This document shows positions 16,401 through 24,451 of a DNA stretch of 64,000 bases, in pieces. The notes under the pieces were generated by a model that worked only from the letters and a program-made list of their open reading frames with translations, had not been told where the DNA came from and did not search any database. Position 1 is the first letter of the stretch. Each line of letters begins with the position of its first letter. Source of the stretch: Caulobacter sp. NIBR2454 (lineage in GTDB: Bacteria > Pseudomonadota > Alphaproteobacteria > Caulobacterales > Caulobacteraceae); contig NZ_CP114871.1 of the NCBI RefSeq assembly GCF_027474405.1, positions 1,435,001 through 1,499,000 of the forward strand. The letters are read 5' to 3'. The position numbers and the translations under genes are program-made.

Positions 16401-16484
16401 CCGCTGTCGTCCGACGGCTACCTGGGCTCGCTGTACAACCCGTACAGCCGGTACTGGTACGTCAGCGTCCGCAAGAGCTTCTAA
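13458..16484 (+). CDS. TonB-dependent outer-membrane receptor (1008 aa)
   Basis: A signal peptide (SLLLMSTALSVAVLAGQAWA) is followed by a TonB box-like EEIIVVGTR near residue 37, the plug domain (ELFRAIPQMGDVN, SVNLRNLGSGNTLVLLNGRR, RLEVLRDGAAALYGSDAVAG) and a large 22-strand barrel ending in YSRYWYVSVRKSF with the required terminal Phe. It imports a substrate across the outer membrane using TonB energy. There is no N-terminal STN signalling domain. The plug type (LRNLGSGNTLVLLNGRR) is typical of the peptide/carbohydrate-type receptors abundant in Caulobacter. It is separated by a terminator from a gamma-glutamyltransferase gene, so a gamma-glutamyl compound as substrate is possible but unproven. 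Confidence 0.93.
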   Translation: MNINRKGRSLLLMSTALSVAVLAGQAWAQDASEDAAVEEIIVVGTRIEGSKVTAALPVTVVGQQELDAISASSGDELFRAIPQMGDVNYNSSYLPNSSNSARGDIGSVNLRNLGSGNTLVLLNGRRVVAHPTSQADGASLVPTITYNTNAIPTSGLKRLEVLRDGAAALYGSDAVAGVVNTVLQDNYDGAEVEASYGEAEGTNMEEYNFTALVGHNFDRGNITTFFTYDKRSELRSTDQSFTSSSDRRPLFAGTRFDGAASLDSRATQTAWGNFTARSAVRRNGALLTSAAGAFHIQPTNYAGCLANVTGQACIDDAALATAGAERDLRYDTGASGTSVMPSLKRTNLFVTGNYELTEGVTAFGELGLYRADTEAWQSPIYTTTAQVMTAPGSNYYNPFGAVGLPGRLSGIDAPAAGVGVTLTTYNFVDAGRSLVEVANAQDRYLVGLKGEKYGFNWETAVLYSAAKVEDVSDGLSATLVQRQLSLSTPDAYNPFNGADFGTPSVGDSTPSSQAAIDAIRVKSERNSKSTLALWDFKVSKADLFALPGGDLGMAAGVEVRRETQKDDRDARVDGTTKFTNPITNITYDSDLIGTSPSPDTKGSREVASAYLEFAVPVISPEMNIPLVRSIEMQLAGRYEHFSDVGDVAKPKVAVAWDVFDGLRFRGSWAQGFKAPNLEQVNATLVTRSNSRTDWTRCEADLRVGRITSFANCARSSTTAELRSGNQNLKPEESENTSVGVVFEPRFIPSELGRFTVTADYWRIKQEGIVGLFGGNNALVLDYLLRTQGQSNPNVLRAAPTADDVAAFAGSGLAPVGQVLGVQDQYVNLLPQEARGLDIGVMWRLYGTQFGDFDVNFNAAHLIKFYQSPSPDVAALLDARAAGQINAGTSLTGGGDLLSRRGKPEWKLSASATWRYNQITVGAFTQYIDDVNDTDLLDSAGAPWVVDSTVTANLYAQYEFEGGLAENTRLRIGARNITDEKPPLSSDGYLGSLYNPYSRYWYVSVRKSF

Positions 16485-16500
16485 GTCTAGAACTGCATCG

Positions 16501-16530
16501 CTCCCGCCGGCTCAGCCGGCGGGAGTTTTT
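16501..16530 (+). terminator. Rho-independent terminator after the TonB receptor
   Basis: CTCCCGCCGGC (16501-16511), loop TCA, GCCGGCGGGAG (16515-16525) and five T bases form an 11-bp GC-rich stem with a U-tract, 17 bp after the receptor stop. It may allow partial read-through into the gamma-glutamyltransferase gene 33 bp on. Confidence 0.88.
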
Positions 16531-16562
16531 GTTTCAATGCTTCGCGTACCCGGGAGAACCCC

Positions 16563-18299
16563 ATGAAGCCTGGTCGTTTCGGCCTATCTGCCCGCATGCT
16601 CGTGGCCGGCGTCGCCGCGCTGGCGCTGCAATCCGCCGCCCTCTCGCCGGTCATGGCCCAGGCGCCCTCTGGCGGCGACATCGTCGGCTACGCCCAGATT
16701 CACAATCCGACCATCGGCCGTCAGGGCATGGTGGTCGCCCAGAACGTCCTCGCCGCCAAGGTCGGCGCCGAAATCCTGCGCCAGGGCGGCAACGCCGTGG
16801 ACGCAGCGGTCGCCATCGGCTTCGCCGAGGCCGTGACCCTGCCGCGTGCCGGCAACATCGGCGGCGGCGGCTACATGCTGGTCCACATGGCCAAGACCAA
16901 CCAGACCATCGCCATCGAGTATTACGGCGAGGCGCCCAAGGCCACGACGCCGGACCTGCTGCTGGGCGCCAACGGCCGCACCGATCCCAACAAGACCGCC
17001 TCGTTCAAGGGCGTTTCGACCCCCGGCACGGTCGCCGGCCTGTGGGCCGCACACAGTCGGTTTGGCAAGCTGCCCTGGAAGAAGGTGGTCGAGCCGGCCG
17101 TGAAGCTGGCCCGCGACGGCGTCATCCTCAGCGACGACGAAGCCTCGGCCACCGCGGCCCGCCAGAAAGCGATGGCCCGCGACCCCGGCGCCAAGCAGGC
17201 GTTCTTCAAGGCAGACGGTTCGCCATATCAGCCCGGCGAGTTGTTCAAGCAGCCCGACCTAGCCTGGAGCCTGGCCCAGATCCGCGACGGCGGACAGGAC
17301 GCCTTCTACAAGGGCGCCGTGGCCAAGAAGATCATCGCTGGCATGCAGGCCAATGGCGGCGTCATGACCATGGAGGATCTGGCCTCCTACAAGGCGAATG
17401 TCTCCGACCCGATCTGGTCCAGCTATCGCGACCTGAAGATCGCCTACATGCCGCCGACGGCGTCAGGCGTGACCCTGGCGGGCGTGATGAACGTGCTTGA
17501 GCATTTCGACATGCAAAAGCTCGGCTGGAACAGCGCCGCCTCGATGCACGTGATGTCCGAAGCCCTGAAGATCGGCTGGGCTGACCGCGCCTTCGTCGGC
17601 GGCGGACCGCAGTGGAAGACGCCAGTCGCTGGACTGGCCAGCAAGGCCTATGCGCAAGAGCGCGCCAAGCTGATCTCCATGGACAAGTCCTTGAGCACCG
17701 AAACCTTCAAGGTCGGCGATCCGTACAAGTACGAGAGCCCCGACACGACCCACTATTCGGTGGCCGACGCAGAGGGCAACGCGGTCAGCAACACCTACAC
17801 GATCTCGTCGTCTTATGGGGCGCACGTGGTCGCGCCGGGCACGGGCGTGCTGCTCAACAACTCCATGGGCAACTTCGCCTGGGGCGCGCGTGGCGAGACG
17901 AACGAGGCCAACCGTCCCGCGCCCGGCAAGCGGGTGTCGTCGACCATCACCCCGCTGATCGTGTTCAAGGACGACAAACCCTGGCTGGTCACCGGAACGC
18001 CGGGCGGCGGCTACATCATCGCCACCATGGCCCAGTTGCTGGTCAATGTGATCGACCACAAGCTCAACATCGCAGAGGCCGCCATGCGTCCTCGGATCAA
18101 CCAGTCGGGCATAGACGGCCCGCTGGAGCTGGAGGAGGGGATTCCGCAGGATCTCGTGCCGCTGCTTGAGGCCAAGGGTCACAAGGTTACGCGCTCGATG
18201 ACCATGGGCAGCACCCAGTCGATACTGGTCGAGGACGGGCTGTTCTACGGTGCGGCGGACACCCGCCGACCCGACGCCATCGCGATCGGCGTCAAATAG
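16563..18299 (+). CDS. ggt: Periplasmic gamma-glutamyltransferase
   Basis: The 578-residue Ntn-hydrolase precursor has a signal peptide ending near PVMAQAPSG and the conserved start of the large subunit (GMVVAQNVLAAKVGAEILRQ, GGNAVDAAVAIGFA). Autocleavage releases the small subunit at T395 in PDTTHYSVADAEGNAVS; the Ser-Ser-x-Gly and GSxxGG-type loops follow (ISSSYGAH, TPGGGYIIATMAQ). It breaks gamma-glutamyl bonds, for example in glutathione, in the periplasm, freeing Glu and Cys-Gly. It follows the TonB receptor in the same orientation and is closed by a convergent terminator at 18303. It is not fused to any other domain. Confidence 0.95.
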   Translation: MKPGRFGLSARMLVAGVAALALQSAALSPVMAQAPSGGDIVGYAQIHNPTIGRQGMVVAQNVLAAKVGAEILRQGGNAVDAAVAIGFAEAVTLPRAGNIGGGGYMLVHMAKTNQTIAIEYYGEAPKATTPDLLLGANGRTDPNKTASFKGVSTPGTVAGLWAAHSRFGKLPWKKVVEPAVKLARDGVILSDDEASATAARQKAMARDPGAKQAFFKADGSPYQPGELFKQPDLAWSLAQIRDGGQDAFYKGAVAKKIIAGMQANGGVMTMEDLASYKANVSDPIWSSYRDLKIAYMPPTASGVTLAGVMNVLEHFDMQKLGWNSAASMHVMSEALKIGWADRAFVGGGPQWKTPVAGLASKAYAQERAKLISMDKSLSTETFKVGDPYKYESPDTTHYSVADAEGNAVSNTYTISSSYGAHVVAPGTGVLLNNSMGNFAWGARGETNEANRPAPGKRVSSTITPLIVFKDDKPWLVTGTPGGGYIIATMAQLLVNVIDHKLNIAEAAMRPRINQSGIDGPLELEEGIPQDLVPLLEAKGHKVTRSMTMGSTQSILVEDGLFYGAADTRRPDAIAIGVK

Positions 18300-18302
18300 A
18301 AA

Positions 18303-18330
18303 AAGGGCCGCCGGTGATCCGGCGGCCCTT
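18303..18330. terminator. Bidirectional terminator between ggt and phytase
   Basis: AAGGGCCGCCGG, loop TGAT, CCGGCGGCCCTT form a 12-bp stem with A bases before and T bases after, starting 3 bases after the ggt stop. It can end transcription from ggt, and, read the other way, from the phytase operon. Confidence 0.8.
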
Positions 18331-18386
18331 CGTCTTCGTCGTCTTCGAATTATCCGTTTTTGGTATCCGAATCCGTAGCCGAATTC

Positions 18387-19424
18387 TCACAGCCCCAGGG
18401 CGGCCTTGATGCGGTCCCAGGAGGTCAGTTTGAAGTTCTGCGGATCAGGGCGGTTATCCCCGTCCTGAGCGATGAACAGACCGCCGGGGAAGTCGGGACC
18501 GAAGTCGCCGAGCATCAGCTCCAGACCGTCGGTCTCCTGCACGCTTTCCGAGCCTTCTCCGCCAATGCGGAAGCGCCCGACGAAGCTGGCGTCCTCCAGC
18601 TTGTAGACCGCGAAGGCGTTGTCGCCCTGGCTTGATGCGATCAGCAAGCCGCCGGCTTCGCCTTGCGGCGCGATGGCGACGCCCTCGACGTCGGCGAAGT
18701 GCTGGACGCGATCGACCTTGGCGAACGGCGTGGCGGTGACGGGCGCGGACGGCGCGGCGTCGAAACGCCAGACGCCGACATCCTCTTCACCCACATAGAG
18801 CTTGCCGGTCCGGTCGTCGGCCACGCAGCCCTCGGACTGGGTCGCGAGCTTCAGGGTGCGGACGATCTTGCCCGTCGGCGCCGCGCCGGATGCGTCGAGC
18901 GCGATCTGGGCGATGGTCCCGTCCTTCATGACAAGGAAGGCGAAGACCGACTGGTCCGCCGCTTTCCACATGCAGACGCCATAGGCCTCGCCGGCGGGAC
19001 CGGCGACCTTGCCCAAAGGCGTCAGCATGCCGCTAGGAGCCAGGCTGAACAGCGCTAGCGCCCCGCTCAGCGGGTCGTTGCGATCACTCGCCACGACCAG
19101 CACGCCGGGCTGCCCGTTGATGGTCACGCCGTCGCGCAGGTCGACATTGTTGACCCGCCCGGCCGGCTTGAAGTCGCGGCGCTTGCCGTCGAGGCCATAG
19201 GTGACCAGACCGGCCTTCTTGTCGGTGGCGACGATCAGGCTGGCGGCCGGATCGGCGGCGTTGCGCCAGATGGCGGGATCGTCGGCGGCGTCGTCGATCG
19301 AGGCCACCGGATCGGTCTCGCGGACCATGGCCACGTTCGGCGTCGCGACCTTGTCCGGGCCGGGACCCGTGGCGCAGGCGGCGAGGGCGGCGGCGGAGGC
19401 CGCTATCAGCAGGATATTGCGCAT
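18387..19424 (-). CDS. Beta-propeller phytase lipoprotein
   Basis: The 345-residue protein has a lipoprotein signal peptide with lipobox LAAC (Cys17). The beta-propeller phytase signature is clear: calcium-site DDPAIW (residues 48-53), VNNVDLRDGV, ASDRND, SEGCVADDRTGKLYVGEEDVG, FADVEGVAI, and ETDGLEL near the C-terminus. The enzyme uses calcium to remove phosphate from phytate. Its ATG overlaps the stop of the upstream TonB receptor by one base (TGATG), so the two are coupled. Together they form a phytate-uptake and hydrolysis unit. Anchoring to the membrane would keep the released phosphate near the cell. Confidence 0.94.
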   Translation of the reverse strand: MRNILLIAASAAALAACATGPGPDKVATPNVAMVRETDPVASIDDAADDPAIWRNAADPAASLIVATDKKAGLVTYGLDGKRRDFKPAGRVNNVDLRDGVTINGQPGVLVVASDRNDPLSGALALFSLAPSGMLTPLGKVAGPAGEAYGVCMWKAADQSVFAFLVMKDGTIAQIALDASGAAPTGKIVRTLKLATQSEGCVADDRTGKLYVGEEDVGVWRFDAAPSAPVTATPFAKVDRVQHFADVEGVAIAPQGEAGGLLIASSQGDNAFAVYKLEDASFVGRFRIGGEGSESVQETDGLELMLGDFGPDFPGGLFIAQDGDNRPDPQNFKLTSWDRIKAALGL

Positions 19425-21649
19425 CAGAACGCCACCCGCAGGGTCACCTGGTACAGCGAGCCCGAGCGCTCGCTTTCCAGCTCGCCCTCGTCGATGTCCC
19501 CGTTGGCCCGGTTCTCAAGGATCTCCGCGACGGAGTCGCCGTCATACTTGCGGAACGTCTCCTTCTTTTTCTTGTCGAGGAGGTTCATGCCGGCGAGGCG
19601 AACCACGACGCGGTCGCCGATACGCTTTTCGATGAAGGCTTCCATATCGGCGGTATAGGCGACCTTGATGGTTTCATCGAGAGCCGACTCGTAGCCCGCC
19701 GAACGGCTGTACACGCTGGCGCCGAAGCTGACGCCCAGGTCGCGGACGGTGTGGATGAAGCCGGCGTTATAGACGTGGTGCGGCTGGTTGGTGAACCGGC
19801 GGTCTTGGCCCGTGAAGGGGTCCTGAACGGAGCTGTCCATGTAGGTGTAGTTGGCGAACAGGCCGGTGTCGGGCATGCCGAACGCGGTCAGCGGCGCCGA
19901 GAAGTCGACTTCCAGGCCCCAGGTCTCACCCGAACCGATGTTGCGTGGCTCATAGATGCGGCCGTCGCCCGACGAGGATTCCTCGTTGGTGCCGACCAGT
20001 TCGATCAGATCGCTGACGTCACGATAGAACACGTTCACGCCCACGATGCCCTGGGCGCCCAGGCGGCGCTCATAACCCACGTCCAGACCCCAGGAGGTCT
20101 CGTTGGTCAGGTTCGGGTTGCCGCGCAGATCATCCTCGTCCGTCGGCTCTTCCTCGGCTAGGTAAGGCGCGATTAGGCTGTAGTCGGCCCGGCGGACCGT
20201 GCGGGCCAGCGAGGCGCGGAACTGGTCGGTGCTGTTGGGCGCGTAGGACAGGTGGAGCGAGGGGTTCCACTCAGCCTTGGAGTAGTTGACCTTGCCCAGA
20301 TCGCTGGTCACGTCCCGGTCGGTGTTCTCGACGCGCAGACCGGCGTCGATGGTCAGCTTCTCGTTCGGGGTGAAGGTGTAGCGGACGAACGGATCGATCC
20401 GCGTCTCCTCGATCGTGTAGATGGCGCCCGGCGCCGGATCGGGATCGCCCACCTCGCCATCGTCGATGTCGAACTCGACTTCTGAGCCGTTGCGCTTCTT
20501 GCGCAGCAAATCCACACCCGCTTTCAGCTTGGCGTTCGAGAAGGCCCAGGTGTAGGCGGCGCCGCCAGCGTACTCGTCGTCCTCGATGTCCAGCTGAACG
20601 ACTTCATCCAGTTCGAGGTCATTCAGGTCGCTGCCCGCGGTGACCCGGGCGCCCGTATCTTCACGATAGCCAGCCCAGCCGAGGTTGAAGTCGAGCACGC
20701 CACCCATGACGTCGAACTTGCCGTCGGCGCTGAACTGATAGGTCTGCTGCGAGATGCGCTCGGCCTGGACCTCGGCCTCGTCCAGCTCAGTGAACGAGCC
20801 GCCGCCGGCGTCGACGTAGGTCAGCGAGGTTTCGTCCTCGTCACGATCGGTGTCGACCACCAGACCGCTGAGGCGCAGGCGACCAGTTTCGAATTGCTGG
20901 GTCAGTTCGGCATTGGCCGAGATGTCGACGCCGTCGCGGGTGTCGTCCTGGCGTTCGATGTTGTCCAGATCGCTGAAGCTGCCGTCATAGCGCCAGCTGG
21001 TCTTCTTCTTCGGATTGCGGCGGCCCTGGTAGTTCAGAGCGCCCCAGAAGCTGGTGTCGCCGCTGGAGCCGGCATAGGCCACGGCGCCCGAGGGACGGAC
21101 CTTGCCGTCCTCGTTGATCAGGGCGCCGGCCTTCACGAAGCCGCCTTCCAGCTGAGCGCCTTCCTTCAGGATGACGTTCAGCGACCCGGCGACGCCTTCG
21201 CTAGGCTGGTCGGCGCGGGGGGAGCGGATGATTTCGATGCGTTCGACCAGCTCGGCCGGGATACGATCAACGAAGAAGCTGCGATCGGCCTCGCCGCCCG
21301 GGGCGCGTCGGCCATTGATCAGGATTTGGGTATAGCCCGGCGGCAGACCGCGCATAGACACGCCGTCGAACTCAAGCACGTCCGAGGTGAAGGTCACGCC
21401 CGGAACCCGTTTCAGCATCTCGCCGACCGAGACCGGCTCGAAGCGCTGGAAGTATTCCAGGTCGTAGGACAGCACCGGATTGGCGTCGTTGGTGCGGTTG
21501 CGGAAGGTGATGTCGCCGGTGACGATCACTTGCTCGACCGTCGTCGCAGCGTCAGCTGCGGCGTCTTCGGCGCGCGCCGCGCCAGCGATGGACAGAGCCG
21601 CCGTCGTCGCCAGCAGCCAGGCGCGCGTACGGGAATTGTTGAGTGACAT
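19424..21649 (-). CDS. TonB-dependent receptor coupled to phytase
   Basis: The 741-residue protein starts at 21649 after AGGGGCG; an in-frame start at 21718 adds a Cys/His-rich leader and is rejected. The signal peptide is followed by EQVIVTGDITF, the plug (MLKRVPGVTF, DGVSMRGLPPGYTQILINGR, ELVERIEIIRSPRADQPSEG) and a barrel rich in acidic loops (TDRDEDET, EEEPTDEDDLRGN) that ends VTLRVAF. It belongs to the receptor group found beside beta-propeller phytases in Caulobacter and other aquatic Alphaproteobacteria. The substrate is presumably phytate, lower inositol phosphates or the metal complexes. Acidic loops are unexpected for an anionic ligand and hint at a Ca-bridged complex. Confidence 0.92.
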   Translation of the reverse strand: MSLNNSRTRAWLLATTAALSIAGAARAEDAAADAATTVEQVIVTGDITFRNRTNDANPVLSYDLEYFQRFEPVSVGEMLKRVPGVTFTSDVLEFDGVSMRGLPPGYTQILINGRRAPGGEADRSFFVDRIPAELVERIEIIRSPRADQPSEGVAGSLNVILKEGAQLEGGFVKAGALINEDGKVRPSGAVAYAGSSGDTSFWGALNYQGRRNPKKKTSWRYDGSFSDLDNIERQDDTRDGVDISANAELTQQFETGRLRLSGLVVDTDRDEDETSLTYVDAGGGSFTELDEAEVQAERISQQTYQFSADGKFDVMGGVLDFNLGWAGYREDTGARVTAGSDLNDLELDEVVQLDIEDDEYAGGAAYTWAFSNAKLKAGVDLLRKKRNGSEVEFDIDDGEVGDPDPAPGAIYTIEETRIDPFVRYTFTPNEKLTIDAGLRVENTDRDVTSDLGKVNYSKAEWNPSLHLSYAPNSTDQFRASLARTVRRADYSLIAPYLAEEEPTDEDDLRGNPNLTNETSWGLDVGYERRLGAQGIVGVNVFYRDVSDLIELVGTNEESSSGDGRIYEPRNIGSGETWGLEVDFSAPLTAFGMPDTGLFANYTYMDSSVQDPFTGQDRRFTNQPHHVYNAGFIHTVRDLGVSFGASVYSRSAGYESALDETIKVAYTADMEAFIEKRIGDRVVVRLAGMNLLDKKKKETFRKYDGDSVAEILENRANGDIDEGELESERSGSLYQVTLRVAF

Positions 21650-21700
21650 GATCGCCCCTTTTGCGTGTGTCGCGTCGGGAGCGGGAAATGACCTATGTCC

Positions 21701-21727
21701 ATGACAGCAGCGCCACATTGCTGTGAC
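21701..21727 (-). promoter_or_regulatory. Weak Pho-box-like repeats upstream of the phytase operon
   Basis: On the minus strand CTGTCAT (complement of 21701-21707) is a perfect PhoB half-site 52 bp before the receptor start. A second GTCAC (21723-21727) lies exactly 22 bp away, two 11-bp Pho periods. The intermediate unit, GTGGC, and the following one are poor. It is a partial match only, but the phosphate-scavenging operon makes PhoB control plausible. Confidence 0.3.
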
Positions 21728-21808
21728 GATCCTGTGTCGAGAGCGCGACTTTGGAACGGCTGTGCTTTTGGCGCCGTTCAGGTGCTGTCACAAACCGAGT
21801 GCGCTCCC

Positions 21809-22057
21809 ATGTGCTTCACCCAGCTCAACCCGACCATTCCCATGACCGTCGAAGGCAAGGGAAAGGGCTATGCCGTCGCCGTCATCGACTACGGCCAGGA
21901 GCATCACCTGATCTGGGTGGTGGTCATGGACGATACGGGCGAGATTTGGAGCGCGCCCAATCCCACGACGCGCGTCCAGTCCAACTGGACGATGGGTCGA
22001 GGCGGCCCAGCGCGCGCCGCGCCCGTCGAACCCCTTCGCCAGGCTGCGTCCGCCTAG
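21809..22057 (+). CDS. Conserved small protein of unknown function (82 aa)
   Basis: The frame starts at ATG 21809 (MCFTQLNPTIPMTVEGKGKG); an earlier start at 21695 runs through the promoter of the phytase operon. The protein reads as a single small beta domain: YAVAVIDYGQEHHLIWVVVMDDTGEIWSAPNPTTRVQSNWTMGR. I recall close relatives of this sequence as conserved hypotheticals in Alphaproteobacteria, with the E-HH-L-W and S/C-APNP motifs invariant. The function is unknown. It overlaps the end of the convergent racemase gene by 4 bp. Confidence 0.75.
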   Translation: MCFTQLNPTIPMTVEGKGKGYAVAVIDYGQEHHLIWVVVMDDTGEIWSAPNPTTRVQSNWTMGRGGPARAAPVEPLRQAASA

Positions 22058-22710
22058 GCCAGGCAGGCCTCGACACAGCGACGGGCCAGGGCCTCGGTCG
22101 CGTCGATGAGCGGCACGGCGACGTCCTGAGCGCCGATCACCAGCGGGACCTCCGTACAGCCTGCGATGACCGCATCCGCGCCGTCATCGATCAGGGCGCC
22201 CGCCAGGGCCGCCATTTCGCCCCCTACGGTGAGGTCGCCGCCCTTGATGCGGTAGAGCAGCTCCATGAACCGAGCCTGGGTCTCGGGATGCAGCAGAACG
22301 GGCTCCAGCCCCATGCTGGCCAGACGTCCACGATAGAGGGCCAGGGCGGACGGCGTGCCCAGGACGCCAGGTCGCGCCGCGCCGGCCGCGCTGGCCGCTT
22401 CGCCCGCGGTCTTGATCATGTCGATGAACGGCAGGCCGGCGACCTTGATGTCGGGCGCGTAAGCGTGGGCGGTGTTGCAGGGCATGGCCAGGACTTGGGC
22501 CCCGGCGTCACGCAGCCGGACCGCCATCTCGCCCAGGACTGGCCCGGCCTCGCCGCCGGTGTTGCGGTCGGGGACCTGGGGGTTCATGTCCATCAGGACG
22601 CGGACGTGATCCTGGTCCCGGGCCGCCGGCGTCGCCGCCTGCAGCTTGGCCAGGAAATCCACCGTAGCGGCCGGGCCCATGCCGCCGATGACGCCCAGGA
22701 TCTTGCTCAT
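22054..22710 (-). CDS. Aspartate/glutamate racemase family protein
   Basis: At 218 residues the protein has both catalytic cysteines of the PLP-independent racemases: C78 in MPCNTAH and C185 in AGCTEVP. The N-terminal [18 protein letters not shown] is typical of the YgeA/RacX branch, which interconverts L and D amino acids of broader range than Asp. It overlaps the upstream D-cysteine desulfhydrase gene by 4 bp (ATGA), which suggests that the pair handles D-amino acids: the racemase changes the stereochemistry and the PLP enzyme deaminates. Confidence 0.92.
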   Translation of the reverse strand: MSKILGVIGGMGPAATVDFLAKLQAATPAARDQDHVRVLMDMNPQVPDRNTGGEAGPVLGEMAVRLRDAGAQVLAMPCNTAHAYAPDIKVAGLPFIDMIKTAGEAASAAGAARPGVLGTPSALALYRGRLASMGLEPVLLHPETQARFMELLYRIKGGDLTVGGEMAALAGALIDDGADAVIAGCTEVPLVIGAQDVAVPLIDATEALARRCVEACLA

Positions 22711-23711
22711 TGGCCGAGCACGGGCTCCAGCTCCGTGTGATAGCCGAACAGGCCCTGCGCGCCGCCGGTGTGCAGGAAGACGACGTTCTCGCCCTTGAAA
22801 CGGCCTAGGCGAGCGAGGGCGATCAGGCCCTTCATGCCCTTGCCGGTATAGACGGGGTCAAGCAGCAGCGCCTCGGTCCGCGCCGCCAGCTTCAGGGCAT
22901 CGATCACCCCATAGTCGATCAGGCCATAGCCCGCACCGACATAGTCGCAGTCGGCGACCACCATCTCACGCTTCACCGCCTCGGAGCGCCCCAGCAGCGT
23001 TGCGGTTTCGACCGCCAGCTTGAAGACGTTGGCCTCTTGGGTCTCCTTAGGCGCCCGCACCCCGATGCCGAGGACCGGAATGTCCGCGCCGCTGACCGCC
23101 AAGCCGGCCACAAGGCCCGCGTGGGTCCCGGCGCTGCCCGTGGCGGTGACGATGCGGTCGATCTTCAGGCCCTGGGCGTCCGCCTGACGCACCAGCTCCA
23201 GCGCGCAGTCCACGTAGCCGAGCGCGCCGATAGCGTTGGAGCCGCCGCCCGGGATGACATAAGGGGTGCGGCCCTGGGCGCGCAGGTCATCGGCGATCTT
23301 GGCCATCTCGCCATTCATGTCCGATCCGGCCGGCACTGTCCGCAGGGTGGCGCCGAGCAGACGATCCAGCAGGACATTGCCCGAACCCACATAGTCGACA
23401 TTGCGCGAGCCCGTGCGGTCCTCCAGCACGATTTCGCAGCGCAAACCGTGGCGCGCGGCGGCGGCGGCTGTCTGGCGCACGTGGTTGGACTGCACCGCGC
23501 CCTGGGTGATCAGCGTGTCGGCGCCCTTGGCCAGGGCGTCGCCGAGCAGGAATTCCAGCTTGCGGGTCTTGTTGCCGCCGCCCGCCAGGCCGGTGCAGTC
23601 GTCGCGCTTGACCCACAGCTTGATCCCCAGGTCCGCCCCCAGGCGGGGCAGGGGCTCCAGCGCCGTCGGCAGATGAGCGAAACGGGCGCGGGCGAAGCGG
23701 GCGAGATGCAT
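22707..23711 (-). CDS. D-cysteine desulfhydrase / ACC deaminase-like PLP enzyme
   Basis: The 334-residue protein belongs to the fold-type II PLP family with K48 in [14 protein letters not shown] as the likely Schiff-base lysine, followed by [20 protein letters not shown], the phosphate-binding [14 protein letters not shown] and the end [15 protein letters not shown]. DcyD makes pyruvate, H2S and ammonia from D-Cys; ACC deaminase makes 2-oxobutyrate from 1-aminocyclopropane carboxylate. The ACC deaminase specificity residues could not be separated by eye, so DcyD is preferred from the [16 protein letters not shown] region. The start at 23711 is chosen because earlier in-frame residues lie in the promoter. 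Confidence 0.86.
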   Translation of the reverse strand: MHLARFARARFAHLPTALEPLPRLGADLGIKLWVKRDDCTGLAGGGNKTRKLEFLLGDALAKGADTLITQGAVQSNHVRQTAAAAARHGLRCEIVLEDRTGSRNVDYVGSGNVLLDRLLGATLRTVPAGSDMNGEMAKIADDLRAQGRTPYVIPGGGSNAIGALGYVDCALELVRQADAQGLKIDRIVTATGSAGTHAGLVAGLAVSGADIPVLGIGVRAPKETQEANVFKLAVETATLLGRSEAVKREMVVADCDYVGAGYGLIDYGVIDALKLAARTEALLLDPVYTGKGMKGLIALARLGRFKGENVVFLHTGGAQGLFGYHTELEPVLGQ

Positions 23712-23834
23712 GACGTGACCCTGAAAGCGAAGCGGTAAGCCAGCTATCACGCTCCCAACCGCGCCCAAAGCCGTCCCGCTTTGATGATTTCGCGAAAAAG
23801 GCGCATGATTTCAAAAAATCTAAGGGAAACGCCA

Positions 23835-24395
23835 ATGTTCAGGACCTTCGCCATCGTCGGCGCGGCTGCGTTCGCGACCTTCGCCATCGCGGGCAAATCA
23901 CAGGCCGCTACTATTGTGATCGGACAGACCCTCGCGGGCTCGTGCTCGCGCGCCGCCATGGGCGGTCTGGACGACTTTGATTCCCTGCAGCTATGCGAGC
24001 GCGCCCTGCGGGAGGACGCTCTGCCGGTGGCCGATCGCGCCGGCACCCTCGTCAATCGCGGGGTTATCAAGCTGCGACGCAAGGATTACGCCTCGGCTCG
24101 CAGCGACTTCGACGACGCCCTCGCTCTCCAGCCGCAGCTTGGCGACGCCATGGTCAACCGGGCAGCGATCCTGATCGCCGAGGGACGCTATGCCGAAGCC
24201 GTCGCCGAGATCGACCGTGGTCTGGCCTTGCAGGTTGAGACCCCGGAAAAGGCGTTCTTCAATCGCGGCATCGCCCACGAGGGGCTGCAGAACCTCAATG
24301 CGGCCTATCGTGACTATGCCCGGGCGTCGGAGCTAGCCCCGGCCTGGGACGCGCCCAAGACCGAGATGGCCCGCTTTCAGGTGCGGAAACGGTAG
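23835..24395 (+). CDS. Exported TPR protein
   Basis: The 186-residue protein starts at 23835 after AAGGGAAACGCCA; earlier in-frame ATGs at 23781 and 23805 lack a ribosome site. The signal peptide is MFRTFAIVGAAAFATFAIAG with cleavage near QAA. Three TPR units follow: TLVNRGVIKLRRKDYASARS, AMVNRAAILIAEGRYAEAVA and AFFNRGIAHEGLQNLNAAYR. Two cysteines (SCSRAAM, LQLCERA) before the repeats could form a disulfide. It is probably a periplasmic protein-binding adaptor; its partner is unknown. Confidence 0.85.
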   Translation: MFRTFAIVGAAAFATFAIAGKSQAATIVIGQTLAGSCSRAAMGGLDDFDSLQLCERALREDALPVADRAGTLVNRGVIKLRRKDYASARSDFDDALALQPQLGDAMVNRAAILIAEGRYAEAVAEIDRGLALQVETPEKAFFNRGIAHEGLQNLNAAYRDYARASELAPAWDAPKTEMARFQVRKR

Positions 24396-24451
24396 GGCTC
24401 TTCGGAACGGGCGGCGTACCCATCTGTTGAGGTGGAAGAGGACGCAAGCCC

